From the NCBI GenBank assembly GCA_964479585.1, contig CAYZMP010000010.1, forward strand, positions 1-42,477: a stretch of DNA of 42,477 nt, read 5' to 3'. The position numbers and the translations under genes are program-made. The DNA comes from UBA6182 sp964479585. GTDB lineage: Bacteria; Bacillota_I; Bacilli_A; Erysipelotrichales; Erysipelotrichaceae. Positions 1 to 8,806 of this stretch are shown in pieces (position 1 is the first letter of the stretch; every line of letters begins with the position of its first letter). The notes under the pieces were generated by a model. It saw nothing but the letters and a program-made list of their open reading frames with translations. It searched no databases and was not told the origin of the DNA.

Positions 1-16
1 AATATAGTATAAAAAG

Positions 17-46
17 TTGTTACTGAAGTGTAAAATTTGTTAGAAT
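17..46 (+). promoter_or_regulatory. putative sigma-A promoter for the exported hypothetical gene
   Basis: TTGTTA (17-22) and TAGAAT (41-46) are separated by 18 bp. This would start transcription near 53 and leave a leader of about 45 nt before the ATG at 98. The match is moderate and rests on sequence alone. Confidence 0.4.
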
Positions 47-60
47 TTGACTAAATACAG

Positions 61-78
61 ACACTTTTTTCAAAGTGT
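61..78 (+). promoter_or_regulatory. inverted repeat in the 5' leader
   Basis: ACACTTT (61-67) and AAAGTGT (72-78) form a perfect 7-bp stem around TTTC, ending 9 nt before the Shine-Dalgarno AAGGAGG (88-94). It has no T-tract, so it is not a normal terminator. It could be an operator or an mRNA-stabilising 5' hairpin. Confidence 0.35.
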
Positions 79-97
79 CACACACATAAGGAGGACT

Positions 98-793
98 ATG
101 AAAAAATTAGTTAAAGGACTTATTTTCTTAGTTGTAGTCTTACTTGTGCTTGTGGGAGGGGCTTTTATCTTATTATCGATACCTAAAACAGCTGGTGTAG
201 AGTATACCGATGCTGATTTAGACTCCTACATTGAGGCAAGTGGGATAACATTTACAGAGAATAATGCAAGTATTGAAGACATCTTTTTTGAGAATTACAG
301 CGCTTCTGGATCATTAGAAGTACAGGGCACTTTAAGTAGTGAACAAGCAAGTGCACTTGCTAATGCGGTAATTAATGAAAAGAGTATATTAAGAAACATA
401 CAAATTAAGTTTGCTGGTGATGATTATGTTATTGCAAGTGCCACCATTGGTAATGACTTAACCTTTGTCTATGATTTATTTCCTGTTGCTGAGCGATATA
501 AAACAATCGTTGAGACAGTAAAAGGACGCCCAATATACATCGAAACATCACTGACATATTCACCAGAAACAGAGTTTTTTGCAATGCTTGAAACTGTCAA
601 TGTTGGATTAATTCCTTTTCCAGTGGATCAAGCAAACGTATATGGCACTGAAATTGGGACAATATTAAATCGTGTATTAAGAGAACTACCAGGTTTTGAA
701 GTAGAAGCCTTTAAAGTGGACGCAGATGGGCTACACTTTAATGGGTCCATTCCTCAAGAGACTGAATCGTTTGTAAATACAGCGACTGATTAA
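98..793 (+). CDS. membrane-anchored exported protein of unknown function
   Basis: I do not recognise a named family. The start at 98 is chosen over an upstream in-frame ATG at 47 because AAGGAGG (88-94) lies 3 nt before it and a Lys-rich N-terminus then begins directly (MKKLVKG). Residues about 7-27 form one hydrophobic segment (signal anchor or uncleaved signal peptide) with no lipobox Cys. The remaining 200 or so residues are acidic and rich in beta-strand-like alternation, suggesting an extracytoplasmic domain. The last 50 residues (VNVGLIPFP..., then DADGLHFNGSIP) have a loose resemblance in layout to small YpmS/DUF2140-type exported proteins, which is only a guess. The final 56 bp overlap the 3' end of the convergent ligase gene. 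No terminator hairpin is visible after the stop. Confidence 0.75.
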   Translation: MKKLVKGLIFLVVVLLVLVGGAFILLSIPKTAGVEYTDADLDSYIEASGITFTENNASIEDIFFENYSASGSLEVQGTLSSEQASALANAVINEKSILRNIQIKFAGDDYVIASATIGNDLTFVYDLFPVAERYKTIVETVKGRPIYIETSLTYSPETEFFAMLETVNVGLIPFPVDQANVYGTEIGTILNRVLRELPGFEVEAFKVDADGLHFNGSIPQETESFVNTATD

Positions 794-2327
794 TTCGTTT
801 TAAATCATATTTTCGCATTTCATTTTTTGGAATTTCACTAACTACATAATACTGTTTTGGTATACACCAACGATCGAGTGTTGATAACGCCTCGGTCGTT
901 TTCTCTATGAGAACTTCTTTTGGGTATTTCTTATCAAACACCATCATCGCACAAAGCACTTCTTTTTCACTAACAAACACTTTAACTTCCATACAACCTT
1001 TAACTTTGTACAACTGTTCTTCTACTTCTAAAGGATTAACAAAATATCCTTTAACTTTAATAAGTTCATCACTTCGATGAGAGAAATATATCCGTCCTTT
1101 TTCATCTTTGTAGCCAATATCACTTGAATGATAATACTGCACACCATCTCGTTTACTAAACACTTGTTTTGTCAGTTTAGGGTTGTTGTAATACCCATTC
1201 ATAAGCACAAGTCCTGCCACACATATTTCTCCATGTTCATAAACTTCTGCTTCACTATTATCTTCTTTAATAATTTTAATGGTGTTTCCATCAAGAGGAT
1301 AACCCACACAATGTGGGGTACTATCAAATGGTTCAGAAAGAGTAATTGCTGTTGTTGCTTCACTCATACCATAACCAATTCGTAGTGATCCTTTTGCCTT
1401 TTTCTCTTTTAACAACGCATTAAATTTTTCGATTAGTTGTGGTGCTACTAACTCACCACCAACAAATGCTTCCTTAATAAACGATAAATCACTTGATATA
1501 AATGTCTTATCATTAAGTAAAATTCGATACAAATATGGTACACCTGCAATATACGTTGGTCTTTCTTTCAATAATTCATTTACCATTGTCTTTTTCTTTA
1601 AACGTGGCACTAAAACACAACGTCCTCCTATGGCTAAGACACCATGAAGGGATACACCTAAACCAAAACCATGGAAAAAAGGTAACACACAATACATTGA
1701 ATCTATACCAACTTCTGGTGTAACTTGTTGCTTCATTTGATCGGCTAGAGCATTAAATGCTTCACTGCTTAAACTTATCGCCTTTTGCTCTCCTGTAGTA
1801 CCGCTAGAAAATAAAATTACTGCATCTTTATTATTGGATGGTATATAGCCTGTTGGTGTACTTTTTAACTTATCAAACTTAATTTTGCGAAACTTAAAGG
1901 CGTACTTCGCTTTTAAGAACACTTTTTCAAATCCTTTAAGGGTGTTTGCCATAGAAATTATAATCGTATTTTTCTTACTAAGAATTGATGTATATCGATG
2001 CGCTAATGCATCTAGTACAAACACTTTGCTTACCCCTACTAGTTCACATCGCTTTTGAATCATTGCTGGTGAACTTAATGGATGAAGCATCACAACTGTG
2101 CACCCAAGCTGATTTAAGGCATACAACAAAATGACACACTCAAAAATATTCGGTAGTAATAGCGCTACTTTGTCGTCTGGTTTTATGTTTGCATGCAAAC
2201 ATTTGTATGTCGCTATCTCAATATGTTCAAAAAGCGACGCATAAGTCATGTGTTTGTTGTTGCATGAAAGTGCTATTTCATGGGGGTAAAGTTTGGCAAT
2301 ATCAGCAATCTTTTGATACATGTTCAT
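738..2327 (-). CDS. class I adenylate-forming enzyme (acyl-CoA synthetase/AMP-ligase)
   Basis: A full-length ANL-superfamily ligase of 529 aa that should activate a carboxylic acid as acyl-AMP and pass it to CoA or a carrier. The P-loop motif ILFSSGTTGEQKA is at residues 171-183. It is followed by GYGMSEATTA (substrate/ATP motif), YYHSSDIGYKDEKGRIYF with the ribose-binding Asp, and HRSDELIKVKGYFVNP (hinge). A C-terminal Lys remains in NEMRKYDLKR, although the usual Gly before it is Arg. There is no signal peptide, so it acts in the cytoplasm. TTGGAGAA precedes the ATG by a short spacer. The gene start overlaps the acyltransferase-like gene by 26 bp, so translation is probably coupled. The substrate is unknown. 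Its place after two c-di-GMP enzymes suggests a lipid or surface-modification role, which is inference. Confidence 0.85.
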   Translation of the reverse strand: MNMYQKIADIAKLYPHEIALSCNNKHMTYASLFEHIEIATYKCLHANIKPDDKVALLLPNIFECVILLYALNQLGCTVVMLHPLSSPAMIQKRCELVGVSKVFVLDALAHRYTSILSKKNTIIISMANTLKGFEKVFLKAKYAFKFRKIKFDKLKSTPTGYIPSNNKDAVILFSSGTTGEQKAISLSSEAFNALADQMKQQVTPEVGIDSMYCVLPFFHGFGLGVSLHGVLAIGGRCVLVPRLKKKTMVNELLKERPTYIAGVPYLYRILLNDKTFISSDLSFIKEAFVGGELVAPQLIEKFNALLKEKKAKGSLRIGYGMSEATTAITLSEPFDSTPHCVGYPLDGNTIKIIKEDNSEAEVYEHGEICVAGLVLMNGYYNNPKLTKQVFSKRDGVQYYHSSDIGYKDEKGRIYFSHRSDELIKVKGYFVNPLEVEEQLYKVKGCMEVKVFVSEKEVLCAMMVFDKKYPKEVLIEKTTEALSTLDRWCIPKQYYVVSEIPKNEMRKYDLKRINQSLYLQTIQSLEEWTH

Positions 2328-3075
2328 ATGGATTCTCCAATATATCTTTAAAAAGAGTTAATGCTTTAAAAAGAACCATTCCTTCAGATATTCTTTCATC
2401 CACACTGAAGGTAACATCCAAAGATCCATCTTCTTTTAACCGCCCAAAGGTAATAAACATCGATGCTGTGCCCCAATTGTACAAATGATGGTTCACACTA
2501 AATCCATCAATGCTTCCTAAATTTGCAATCACAGCTGTTGTATGTAATGGATCATCATCAATAATGCTATTAGGTAACCAATCCCATTTATCAAGCAGTG
2601 ATAAACCATGCTTAATAATTTTAAACACACTAGGTGGAAACTTACCAAAGCCTTGAATAAGCTTGTCTGAATTATTACCTTGTTCACTTCGAGTTTGAGA
2701 AATTAACTTATTTAGTTTTTCGCTAATGCTTACTACATCATCGGTTTCTGTTAGTACAATTTTCGCAAAACTATTGTTTCCTGCAACTTGTTTATCTTTT
2801 TTGATTACGGTTGAAATACTCATTTGCTTATGTTGATACAATTGATTGTTGAGCACAAATCGTTGTAATTGTGGATAGTGCATGACAGTCTTTAAACAAG
2901 CAAAAAGGACCCAAGGAAAGATTTTGATCTTTTTTTCATGCAAAAAGGATACAAGAGAATCACTCTTTATCGTTACACTTGTCACAATAGTCGACTCATG
3001 GCGAGTAGGCATAAGTGATAGTTCTAGTTTTTCATATGCTTTTAATGGGAGTTTTTTACGGTCGTATCTTCTCAT
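2302..3075 (-). CDS. E2/CAT-fold acyltransferase-like protein lacking the catalytic His
   Basis: About 257 aa resembling only the catalytic domain of 2-oxoacid dehydrogenase E2 or chloramphenicol acetyltransferase: FPWVLFACLKTVMHYPQL near the start, TAVIANLGSIDGF in the middle, and VDERISEGMVLFKALTLF at the end. There is no lipoyl or peripheral-subunit-binding domain. In active E2/CAT enzymes the last motif reads DHRxxDG or HHxxxDG; here His is replaced by Glu and Asp by Glu (DERISEG), so normal acyl transfer is doubtful. The start at 3075 is preferred because AGGAG (3083-3087) lies 7 nt upstream, whereas the longer reading to 3126 has no such site. It overlaps the cyclase gene by 20 bp and the ligase gene by 26 bp. 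A structural or regulatory partner of the ligase is one possibility. Confidence 0.7.
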   Translation of the reverse strand: MRRYDRKKLPLKAYEKLELSLMPTRHESTIVTSVTIKSDSLVSFLHEKKIKIFPWVLFACLKTVMHYPQLQRFVLNNQLYQHKQMSISTVIKKDKQVAGNNSFAKIVLTETDDVVSISEKLNKLISQTRSEQGNNSDKLIQGFGKFPPSVFKIIKHGLSLLDKWDWLPNSIIDDDPLHTTAVIANLGSIDGFSVNHHLYNWGTASMFITFGRLKEDGSLDVTFSVDERISEGMVLFKALTLFKDILENPYEHVSKDC

Positions 3076-6000
3076 TGTCAGACTCCTGTATGATGTTAAA
3101 AAACTGATTGAGTAACCCTTCATCATATTTTAAGTTGGCATAATCCAACATACGATTTTTAATCTCATCCTCACCCACTTTATGATTTTTATAGTGACAA
3201 TAATCCATCACAATACGAATCACTTTCGATGGGTATGGTATTTCCTCTTTTTCTAATCTATGAGGTAATCCACTACCATTGACGTTTTCAAAAAGTGCCA
3301 ATACAATATCCGCCACATCACGATAAGCTGGTACATTTTTTAAGATGTGATAACCATGTTCTGCAATTCTATGACTATTTTTATGGAGTGAAATATCATC
3401 CTCACTTAACATACCAACAAAAGCAAACCGTGTTGCGTTTTCCACATCTTTTAGTTGCTTTTTCGTTAAGTTTTGATTGCTTACCATTTCTAATACATAT
3501 GGTATCATATCGATTCCCATTTGATAATACAAAGGGTATTTTTCTTTAAAACTTTCTTCTACGATTGCTACTGTTTCTGCTTCTTGACGAAGTTTGTTTC
3601 TAAGTTTGTGTTTATACATCGCATCTTCTGCTTTTCTAAACAACTCATCAATATAATCAAAAGGTTCATGTGTCGTCATATGTCCTAAAGCAACCGATAA
3701 TTTTAGTTTTGTTGGTGCTTCATCTTGAACATGCTCATAAATACGATCTACTACATGTTGAGCATCAACTTCATCGGTATTTGGAAGCAACATGACAAAT
3801 TCATCACCACCAATACGAGCGATAATGTCATCTTGGCGCATAACTTTACGCAACACACTCGCAAAGGTTTTTATAAGTTTATCTCCTTCAATATGACCAA
3901 AGGTATCATTGGTAAGTTTTAAATCATTAATGTCTGCCATTATAATCGACAATGGTAAATTACGCTGTGTATTTAGACGTTTAAGTTCTTCTTCATAAAA
4001 AGCACGGTTGTATAGGCCAGTGAGTGTATCATGAAAGGATAAATACTGTAACTGACGTTCTACTTTTTTACGATCTTCAATATCACGAGCAACACCAATG
4101 ACTTCTACTTCAAAATTGTCATTAAAACGATACGTAAAGGAAAGTTCTACCCAATGGGTTAAACCATTGCTTTTTTTAATTTGAACATCACACAACATTG
4201 GACGTTGTAAAGATGGATTATTTTTAAACGGTTCTAAGGATTGTTGAATAAGATTGTAAAGTTGCTGATAGGATTCTTCATTCATGATCTCTTGAATCCC
4301 TTTATCTAACATCTCTGCTACACTATATCCTGTTAAGTTTTCAATTGAAGAACTATAATAGGTAAACTGATCATTTGATAAATGATAAATCCATAGCACA
4401 TCCGATAGATTTTCAGTTAACAACCGATATTTTTCTTCACTAGCAGCTAAATCCGCTTGTGATTGTTTAATGTTGGAAATGTCTTGGTCTGATCCTCGAT
4501 AACAAACTAGTTCCCCTTTTGAGTTGTATATTGGAATTCCATTACTACTTACCCATATTATATTTCCTTCTTTACTTATCTTTTTATTTTCAAAGTTGAC
4601 AATTTTTTTATCGTTTTCGATAAAACTCATAAATGTACGTTTAAAGTATTCCCTACCTTGTTCAGGATGAAAATCATACACATATTTTCCTATTACATCT
4701 TTTACTTCATAGTTTAACAGGGATTTAAAAGTATCACTTGCATAAATATATCGTCCCTCTTTATCTAATTCCCACACAACTAAACGACCAAATTCGGCCA
4801 TTTGATTTAAACGGAAATATGTTTCTTGAATTTCTTGAGCAGCATGTTTTGATTTAGTAATGTCCGAGTGGGACCCTGCCATTCGTATTACATTGTTTTC
4901 ATTATCTCGGATAGCATCTGCGCGAGATCGTATCCAAACAACACTTCCATCTTTATGTTTCATTCGAAACTCAACATCGTATTCTTCTGATCTGCCATCA
5001 AAGAAATCGGTCAGCTTCTTCATTACAAATTCCGAATCATCTTCAAATATTAAATCTGCAAATGTTTCAAAGCGATTTTCTAACTCATCATCTTTATAGC
5101 CAAGCATCTTTTTCCAACGTTTTGATAAAAATAGAGTATTGCTGCTAATGTCCCAATCCCAAATTCCTTCTTGAGATCCTTCAATAGCCATTTCAAATTG
5201 TTCTTTTTGAAACCGTAGTTTACTTTCTATTTCTTGTTGGTCGGTAATATCACGTGCTGCAGCATAAATTACATCATCACCAAATGAAGCACGCCATTCA
5301 AAAGTCCGGTAATCTCCATTTTTTGTTTTGTATCGATTAACAAAATAACTAACTTCTTGATTATTATTTAATTGATTCATAACTTTTTGAGTTGCGTCAA
5401 TATCATCTGGATGTATAAAATCAAAAATTGATTTACCTTCAATTTCTGAAAGATCATATCCTAATATTTCTTTCCATATACGATTAACACGAACAAAATA
5501 ACCCTCAAAATCGATTATCGTTAATAAATCTAAGTTTACAGTAAAAAACTTTTCTAGTTGTTGTGTTTGTTTTTCCAGTTGTTGGCGTATAAATATGTCT
5601 TCTGTGACATTGATTGCTGTACTAATAAACAAGTTCTGATTGTTAATCTTTACAAACTGTTGTTGATAAGTGAAGATACGATCATCAAGTGGTATTGGAG
5701 ATGCTAAGGTAATAGTCACTACATCGTTGGTTTGTTTTGCTATGTTTAATGATTCTATAAATGGATCACAAAAATCAGATGGATATAAATCAGTCAACGA
5801 GTGTCCTATTAAATGTTCTTTTGGTAAAAATAGCTCTGAATCTTCAGAAACAAAGATACTACGATAACGGTATTGCTGATCAAACACCATGATTAAATTA
5901 TGTAGTGATGATAATATTATCTCTTTTTCTGTTGCGTTAAGTACTTGTAAGCTCACATCATTGACTGTTACTAAAAATGTTTGATTATCAATAGGAGAAA

Positions 6001-6298
6001 ATACGATTTGAAAATGACTACCTAAGGTTTCCGAGTAGTGCAAATACTGATGCAATTGATTAGTATTTAATACTTTATGTGCCATCGTTTCAAATATTTT
6101 CTTTCCTTCAATTGATAGATGGGTAAAATCTTCATGTGTCAAAACATCTTTTGATACTTCTTCAACATCAAAATAAATTGCAAAGGCACGGTTGTAAAAA
6201 ACAATGTTTATATCTTGAAAGGATACAGCATCTTTTTGTGCTACACAAAGTGCAACTCCTTGTGGTAAATAGTTAATAATTTGTTTCTCACTAAGCAT
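3056..6298 (-). CDS. six-PAS diguanylate cyclase with degenerate HD-GYP-like C-terminus
   Basis: A cytoplasmic sensor of about 1080 aa with no membrane segment. Repeated PAS/PAC units lie at roughly residues 3-120, 124-235, 250-355, 366-482, 494-610 and 622-745. The cyclase domain (755-905) has the intact active site RIGGDEF (GGDEF 830-834) and an inhibitory I-site RQDD five residues earlier, so it should make c-di-GMP with product inhibition. Residues about 940-1075 follow the HD-GYP pattern (HGYHILKNVPAYRDVADIVL, then NGSGLPHRLEKEEIPYPSKV). However, the HD pair is replaced (FVGMLSEDD), the HHE is LFE and GYP is GLP, so phosphodiesterase activity is not expected. The start at ATG 6298 is chosen because AAGGGG (6306-6311) is 7 nt away; an adjacent ATG (6301) and a TTG (6331) are alternatives. 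It lies 50 bp downstream of the EAL gene. Confidence 0.88.
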   Translation of the reverse strand: MLSEKQIINYLPQGVALCVAQKDAVSFQDINIVFYNRAFAIYFDVEEVSKDVLTHEDFTHLSIEGKKIFETMAHKVLNTNQLHQYLHYSETLGSHFQIVFSPIDNQTFLVTVNDVSLQVLNATEKEIILSSLHNLIMVFDQQYRYRSIFVSEDSELFLPKEHLIGHSLTDLYPSDFCDPFIESLNIAKQTNDVVTITLASPIPLDDRIFTYQQQFVKINNQNLFISTAINVTEDIFIRQQLEKQTQQLEKFFTVNLDLLTIIDFEGYFVRVNRIWKEILGYDLSEIEGKSIFDFIHPDDIDATQKVMNQLNNNQEVSYFVNRYKTKNGDYRTFEWRASFGDDVIYAAARDITDQQEIESKLRFQKEQFEMAIEGSQEGIWDWDISSNTLFLSKRWKKMLGYKDDELENRFETFADLIFEDDSEFVMKKLTDFFDGRSEEYDVEFRMKHKDGSVVWIRSRADAIRDNENNVIRMAGSHSDITKSKHAAQEIQETYFRLNQMAEFGRLVVWELDKEGRYIYASDTFKSLLNYEVKDVIGKYVYDFHPEQGREYFKRTFMSFIENDKKIVNFENKKISKEGNIIWVSSNGIPIYNSKGELVCYRGSDQDISNIKQSQADLAASEEKYRLLTENLSDVLWIYHLSNDQFTYYSSSIENLTGYSVAEMLDKGIQEIMNEESYQQLYNLIQQSLEPFKNNPSLQRPMLCDVQIKKSNGLTHWVELSFTYRFNDNFEVEVIGVARDIEDRKKVERQLQYLSFHDTLTGLYNRAFYEEELKRLNTQRNLPLSIIMADINDLKLTNDTFGHIEGDKLIKTFASVLRKVMRQDDIIARIGGDEFVMLLPNTDEVDAQHVVDRIYEHVQDEAPTKLKLSVALGHMTTHEPFDYIDELFRKAEDAMYKHKLRNKLRQEAETVAIVEESFKEKYPLYYQMGIDMIPYVLEMVSNQNLTKKQLKDVENATRFAFVGMLSEDDISLHKNSHRIAEHGYHILKNVPAYRDVADIVLALFENVNGSGLPHRLEKEEIPYPSKVIRIVMDYCHYKNHKVGEDEIKNRMLDYANLKYDEGLLNQFFNIIQESDNEKIRP

Positions 6299-6348
6299 CA
6301 TTATACCCCTTTTAATCAATGTACTATTCAATGATTATTATTTATCTA

Positions 6349-8631
6349 TCATTTATCTTTATGTAGTTGACTATGTTTACTCCAAGTATTTAATAAAATA
6401 ATGGCATCACTTTTTGAAAGTGGTTTACTAAAGTAATATCCTTGTATCATGTCACATTTGTTTTCTTTTAAATATGCTTGTTGCGCTTTATCATCAACCC
6501 CTTCAGCGATAACACGTAACCCAAATTTATGTGCCATAGAAATAATATCAGAAATAATAACTTCATTTTTGCGTCGTTTCGTAATTTTATCTACGAAATA
6601 TTTATCAATTTTTAAAATGTCGATGTTTAGTCCATCCAACCGGTCAAAGGACGAAAATCCCGTTCCAAAATCATCCAATGCTACTGTTATTCCATGCGCT
6701 TGAAGTTGCCGCAATTTTTGGTTAATCGTATCAAAATCGGAAAATAAGATAGACTCCGTTATCTCAATCGTTAATCGAGATGGATTAATATTAAACTTAT
6801 TCAATAGTGATAAAACGCTTTCTACATACTTACTTTGAAATATTTCAATAGCTGAAACATTGATAGCCACCTTCACATCATTAAACCCATTTAAAGATAA
6901 CTCTTGTAAAAATTGACATGCTTGCTCAAGCACATGAAATCCCAATGGAATAATTAACTGATTGTTTTCTGCTATTGGAATAAATTCATTTGGAGTAACA
7001 TTACCTAGTGATTTTGATGTTAATCGTGATAATCCTTCAAACTTCACTATTTTATTATCTTTTAATGACAAGACTGGTTGGAAATGACAAAACAATGATT
7101 TATGATCGTTGTTGTTGAGGGCTTGTCTTAACTCATTTAAAATCGTTTCGTTCTTTGAAATTTTACCACGCATTACATCATTAAAAAACACATAATTTGT
7201 CGAAGATGTGGCATGAATATTTTCTAATGCATAGTTTGCATCTTTCATCACTTCATCAAATGAAGCATAATCATTTTCGATTTCCACTACTCCTATTTGT
7301 ACTTGAATATTTAGAGTAGCATTTTTTATACTAAATGGTTTTGAAAACACTTGATTAATGGAGTTGATTTGATCAATTAAATCTTTTGTACTTTCATACT
7401 TATCATTGAAAACGACAAAACGATCCGCTGTAAAACGGAAAATATTCTTTAGATTGTCTTTTGCTTTTAAACGTTGACCAATGTCAAACAAGATCTCATC
7501 TCCCGTATGAAAACCATACGTTTGATTAATATATTTAAAGTTACTACAGTTAATAAAAATTAATGCCTTCTTATCACTGTTATTATCAAAACCATTTTTA
7601 AGCATTTGTTCTTTTAAGTACGTACGATTATGAAGTGTCGTAACTGGATCAACATACGCGAGCTCCAATAAACGTTCACTGTTTTGAAAACGTGAAAAAA
7701 TCAAGTATGTTAATATCGTGTATATGATAAGAAGTGGAATTGCAATTGTTAAAAATGTGCTTCTAGTAAGTGATTGAACTTCACTCATTGAATATCTTGT
7801 GACTAGTAAACCACTATTTAATACACTTGATCCTTCAATCGGAGTGTACACCTCAATGTATCTTTCTGCGTTATCTAATGTAATTGTGTGTACATGTTGT
7901 CCAGACATAAAGGATGTAAAATCGCTTTGTGTTATTGGTGTTATATACTCGGTAGTAACATTAATAACACTTAAATCTTCACCAATAAAATAAACATGAT
8001 CAACACCTTCTGCTAATTGAATATCACGTAACACAGTCTCTATTTGAATAGCACTTATCAACTCATTAATGGTTTCAGCACTAACTCCTAACTGAATCAT
8101 TTTTTCATCAGAAAGCTTAATATACCCATACTTGAAATACTCATCCGATTCACTGTCTTTTCGAATATCCTCAATTAAAAATGGTTCATCCGAATTGTAA
8201 AACACCATTACTGGATGATCATAATATGGTTGCCACCCTAAATAAGATAGTGTTGCTGAACCAATAATTTGAAGTTCTTGATTATACAAGTAGATTTCAT
8301 CCATCTCTAAAACATCAGCGTATCTTTTTAATGATTCATTTATATCGTTGGTCATTGATTCATTTATCTCTTGTTCACTAGCTAAAAGAGTAAATAAAGC
8401 AACTCGAATACGTTCATCGAGCAGTTTGTCTGTAATCTCATTAGCCACAACAACTTTCTCTACACTTCTAGAATAAGCATCTGCCACAATCATGGATTGA
8501 TCTTGTTTAAGGTTTGTGTAATGATATGAAATATTGTTTACTAAAAAAATGTTGAGCAAAACAAAAATTACCAACATAATAAAGGAAAACAATAAAAATT
8601 TCTTATTGAATTGTCGATTCAACTTATTCAA
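6349..8631 (-). CDS. membrane sensor with degenerate GGDEF and intact EAL c-di-GMP phosphodiesterase
   Basis: About 760 aa. A signal anchor lies near residues 12-32, then a roughly 260-residue extracellular sensor region, a second membrane segment near 293-312, a GGDEF-fold domain about 325-490 and an EAL domain about 505-755. The GGDEF site reads TADRF, so it is not a cyclase. The EAL domain keeps FEGLSRL (EGL variant), INVSAIEI, TIEITES, DDFGTGFSSFD, LKIDKYF, AEGVDD and IQGYYFSKP, so it should hydrolyse c-di-GMP. Start choice: the open frame continues to a GTG at 8721 and includes an ATG at 8700, but these have poor ribosome sites and lie upstream of or inside a promoter-like element. TTG 8631 has GAGG 7 nt upstream and puts the membrane anchor at the usual distance from the N-terminus. 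It is the first gene of the four-gene operon. Confidence 0.85.
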   Translation of the reverse strand: MNKLNRQFNKKFLLFSFIMLVIFVLLNIFLVNNISYHYTNLKQDQSMIVADAYSRSVEKVVVANEITDKLLDERIRVALFTLLASEQEINESMTNDINESLKRYADVLEMDEIYLYNQELQIIGSATLSYLGWQPYYDHPVMVFYNSDEPFLIEDIRKDSESDEYFKYGYIKLSDEKMIQLGVSAETINELISAIQIETVLRDIQLAEGVDHVYFIGEDLSVINVTTEYITPITQSDFTSFMSGQHVHTITLDNAERYIEVYTPIEGSSVLNSGLLVTRYSMSEVQSLTRSTFLTIAIPLLIIYTILTYLIFSRFQNSERLLELAYVDPVTTLHNRTYLKEQMLKNGFDNNSDKKALIFINCSNFKYINQTYGFHTGDEILFDIGQRLKAKDNLKNIFRFTADRFVVFNDKYESTKDLIDQINSINQVFSKPFSIKNATLNIQVQIGVVEIENDYASFDEVMKDANYALENIHATSSTNYVFFNDVMRGKISKNETILNELRQALNNNDHKSLFCHFQPVLSLKDNKIVKFEGLSRLTSKSLGNVTPNEFIPIAENNQLIIPLGFHVLEQACQFLQELSLNGFNDVKVAINVSAIEIFQSKYVESVLSLLNKFNINPSRLTIEITESILFSDFDTINQKLRQLQAHGITVALDDFGTGFSSFDRLDGLNIDILKIDKYFVDKITKRRKNEVIISDIISMAHKFGLRVIAEGVDDKAQQAYLKENKCDMIQGYYFSKPLSKSDAIILLNTWSKHSQLHKDK

Positions 8632-8643
8632 AAAGTACCTCAC

Positions 8644-8663
8644 ATAACTGTATTTACAGTTAT
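8644..8663. promoter_or_regulatory. perfect 9-bp-arm palindrome, likely operator
   Basis: ATAACTGTA-TT-TACAGTTAT is a perfect inverted repeat with a 2-bp centre. It abuts the -10 box (8664-8669) of the minus-strand promoter and so covers the transcription start. There is no T-tract. The position is typical for a repressor site. The cognate regulator is not recognisable in this window. Confidence 0.6.
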
Positions 8664-8692
8664 AGTATAAATCACTATAATAATGACTGCAA
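8664..8692 (-). promoter_or_regulatory. promoter of the c-di-GMP/acyl-activation operon
   Basis: On the minus strand, TTGCAG (8687-8692) and TATACT (8664-8669) are separated by exactly 17 bp. The TTG start at 8631 lies about 33 nt downstream, which gives a short leader containing the palindrome and a GTGAGG ribosome site. Confidence 0.5.
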
Positions 8693-8742
8693 TCATACAT
8701 TGTTAAGTTTTTTTCTTTCACCCTTTTAATTTTCTTAAAAAG

Positions 8743-8751
8743 TGGTATAAT
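8743..8751 (+). promoter_or_regulatory. extended -10 promoter for the DUF1622 gene
   Basis: TGGTATAAT (8743-8751) is an extended -10 element. No good -35 is seen at 17 bp. The predicted start is near 8758, about 50 nt before the ATG at 8807. Confidence 0.5.
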
Positions 8752-8806
8752 CTACCATGTATTGATTATTAAGTGAAAACTTTAACAAAAGAAGTGAGGG
8801 AAGTCA

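Noticed and set aside
8632..8721. 30-codon N-terminal extension of the EAL phosphodiesterase from GTG 8721 or ATG 8700
   Set aside because: No proper ribosome site, unusual Tyr-rich composition, and the stretch holds a promoter and palindrome. TTG 8631 fits better.
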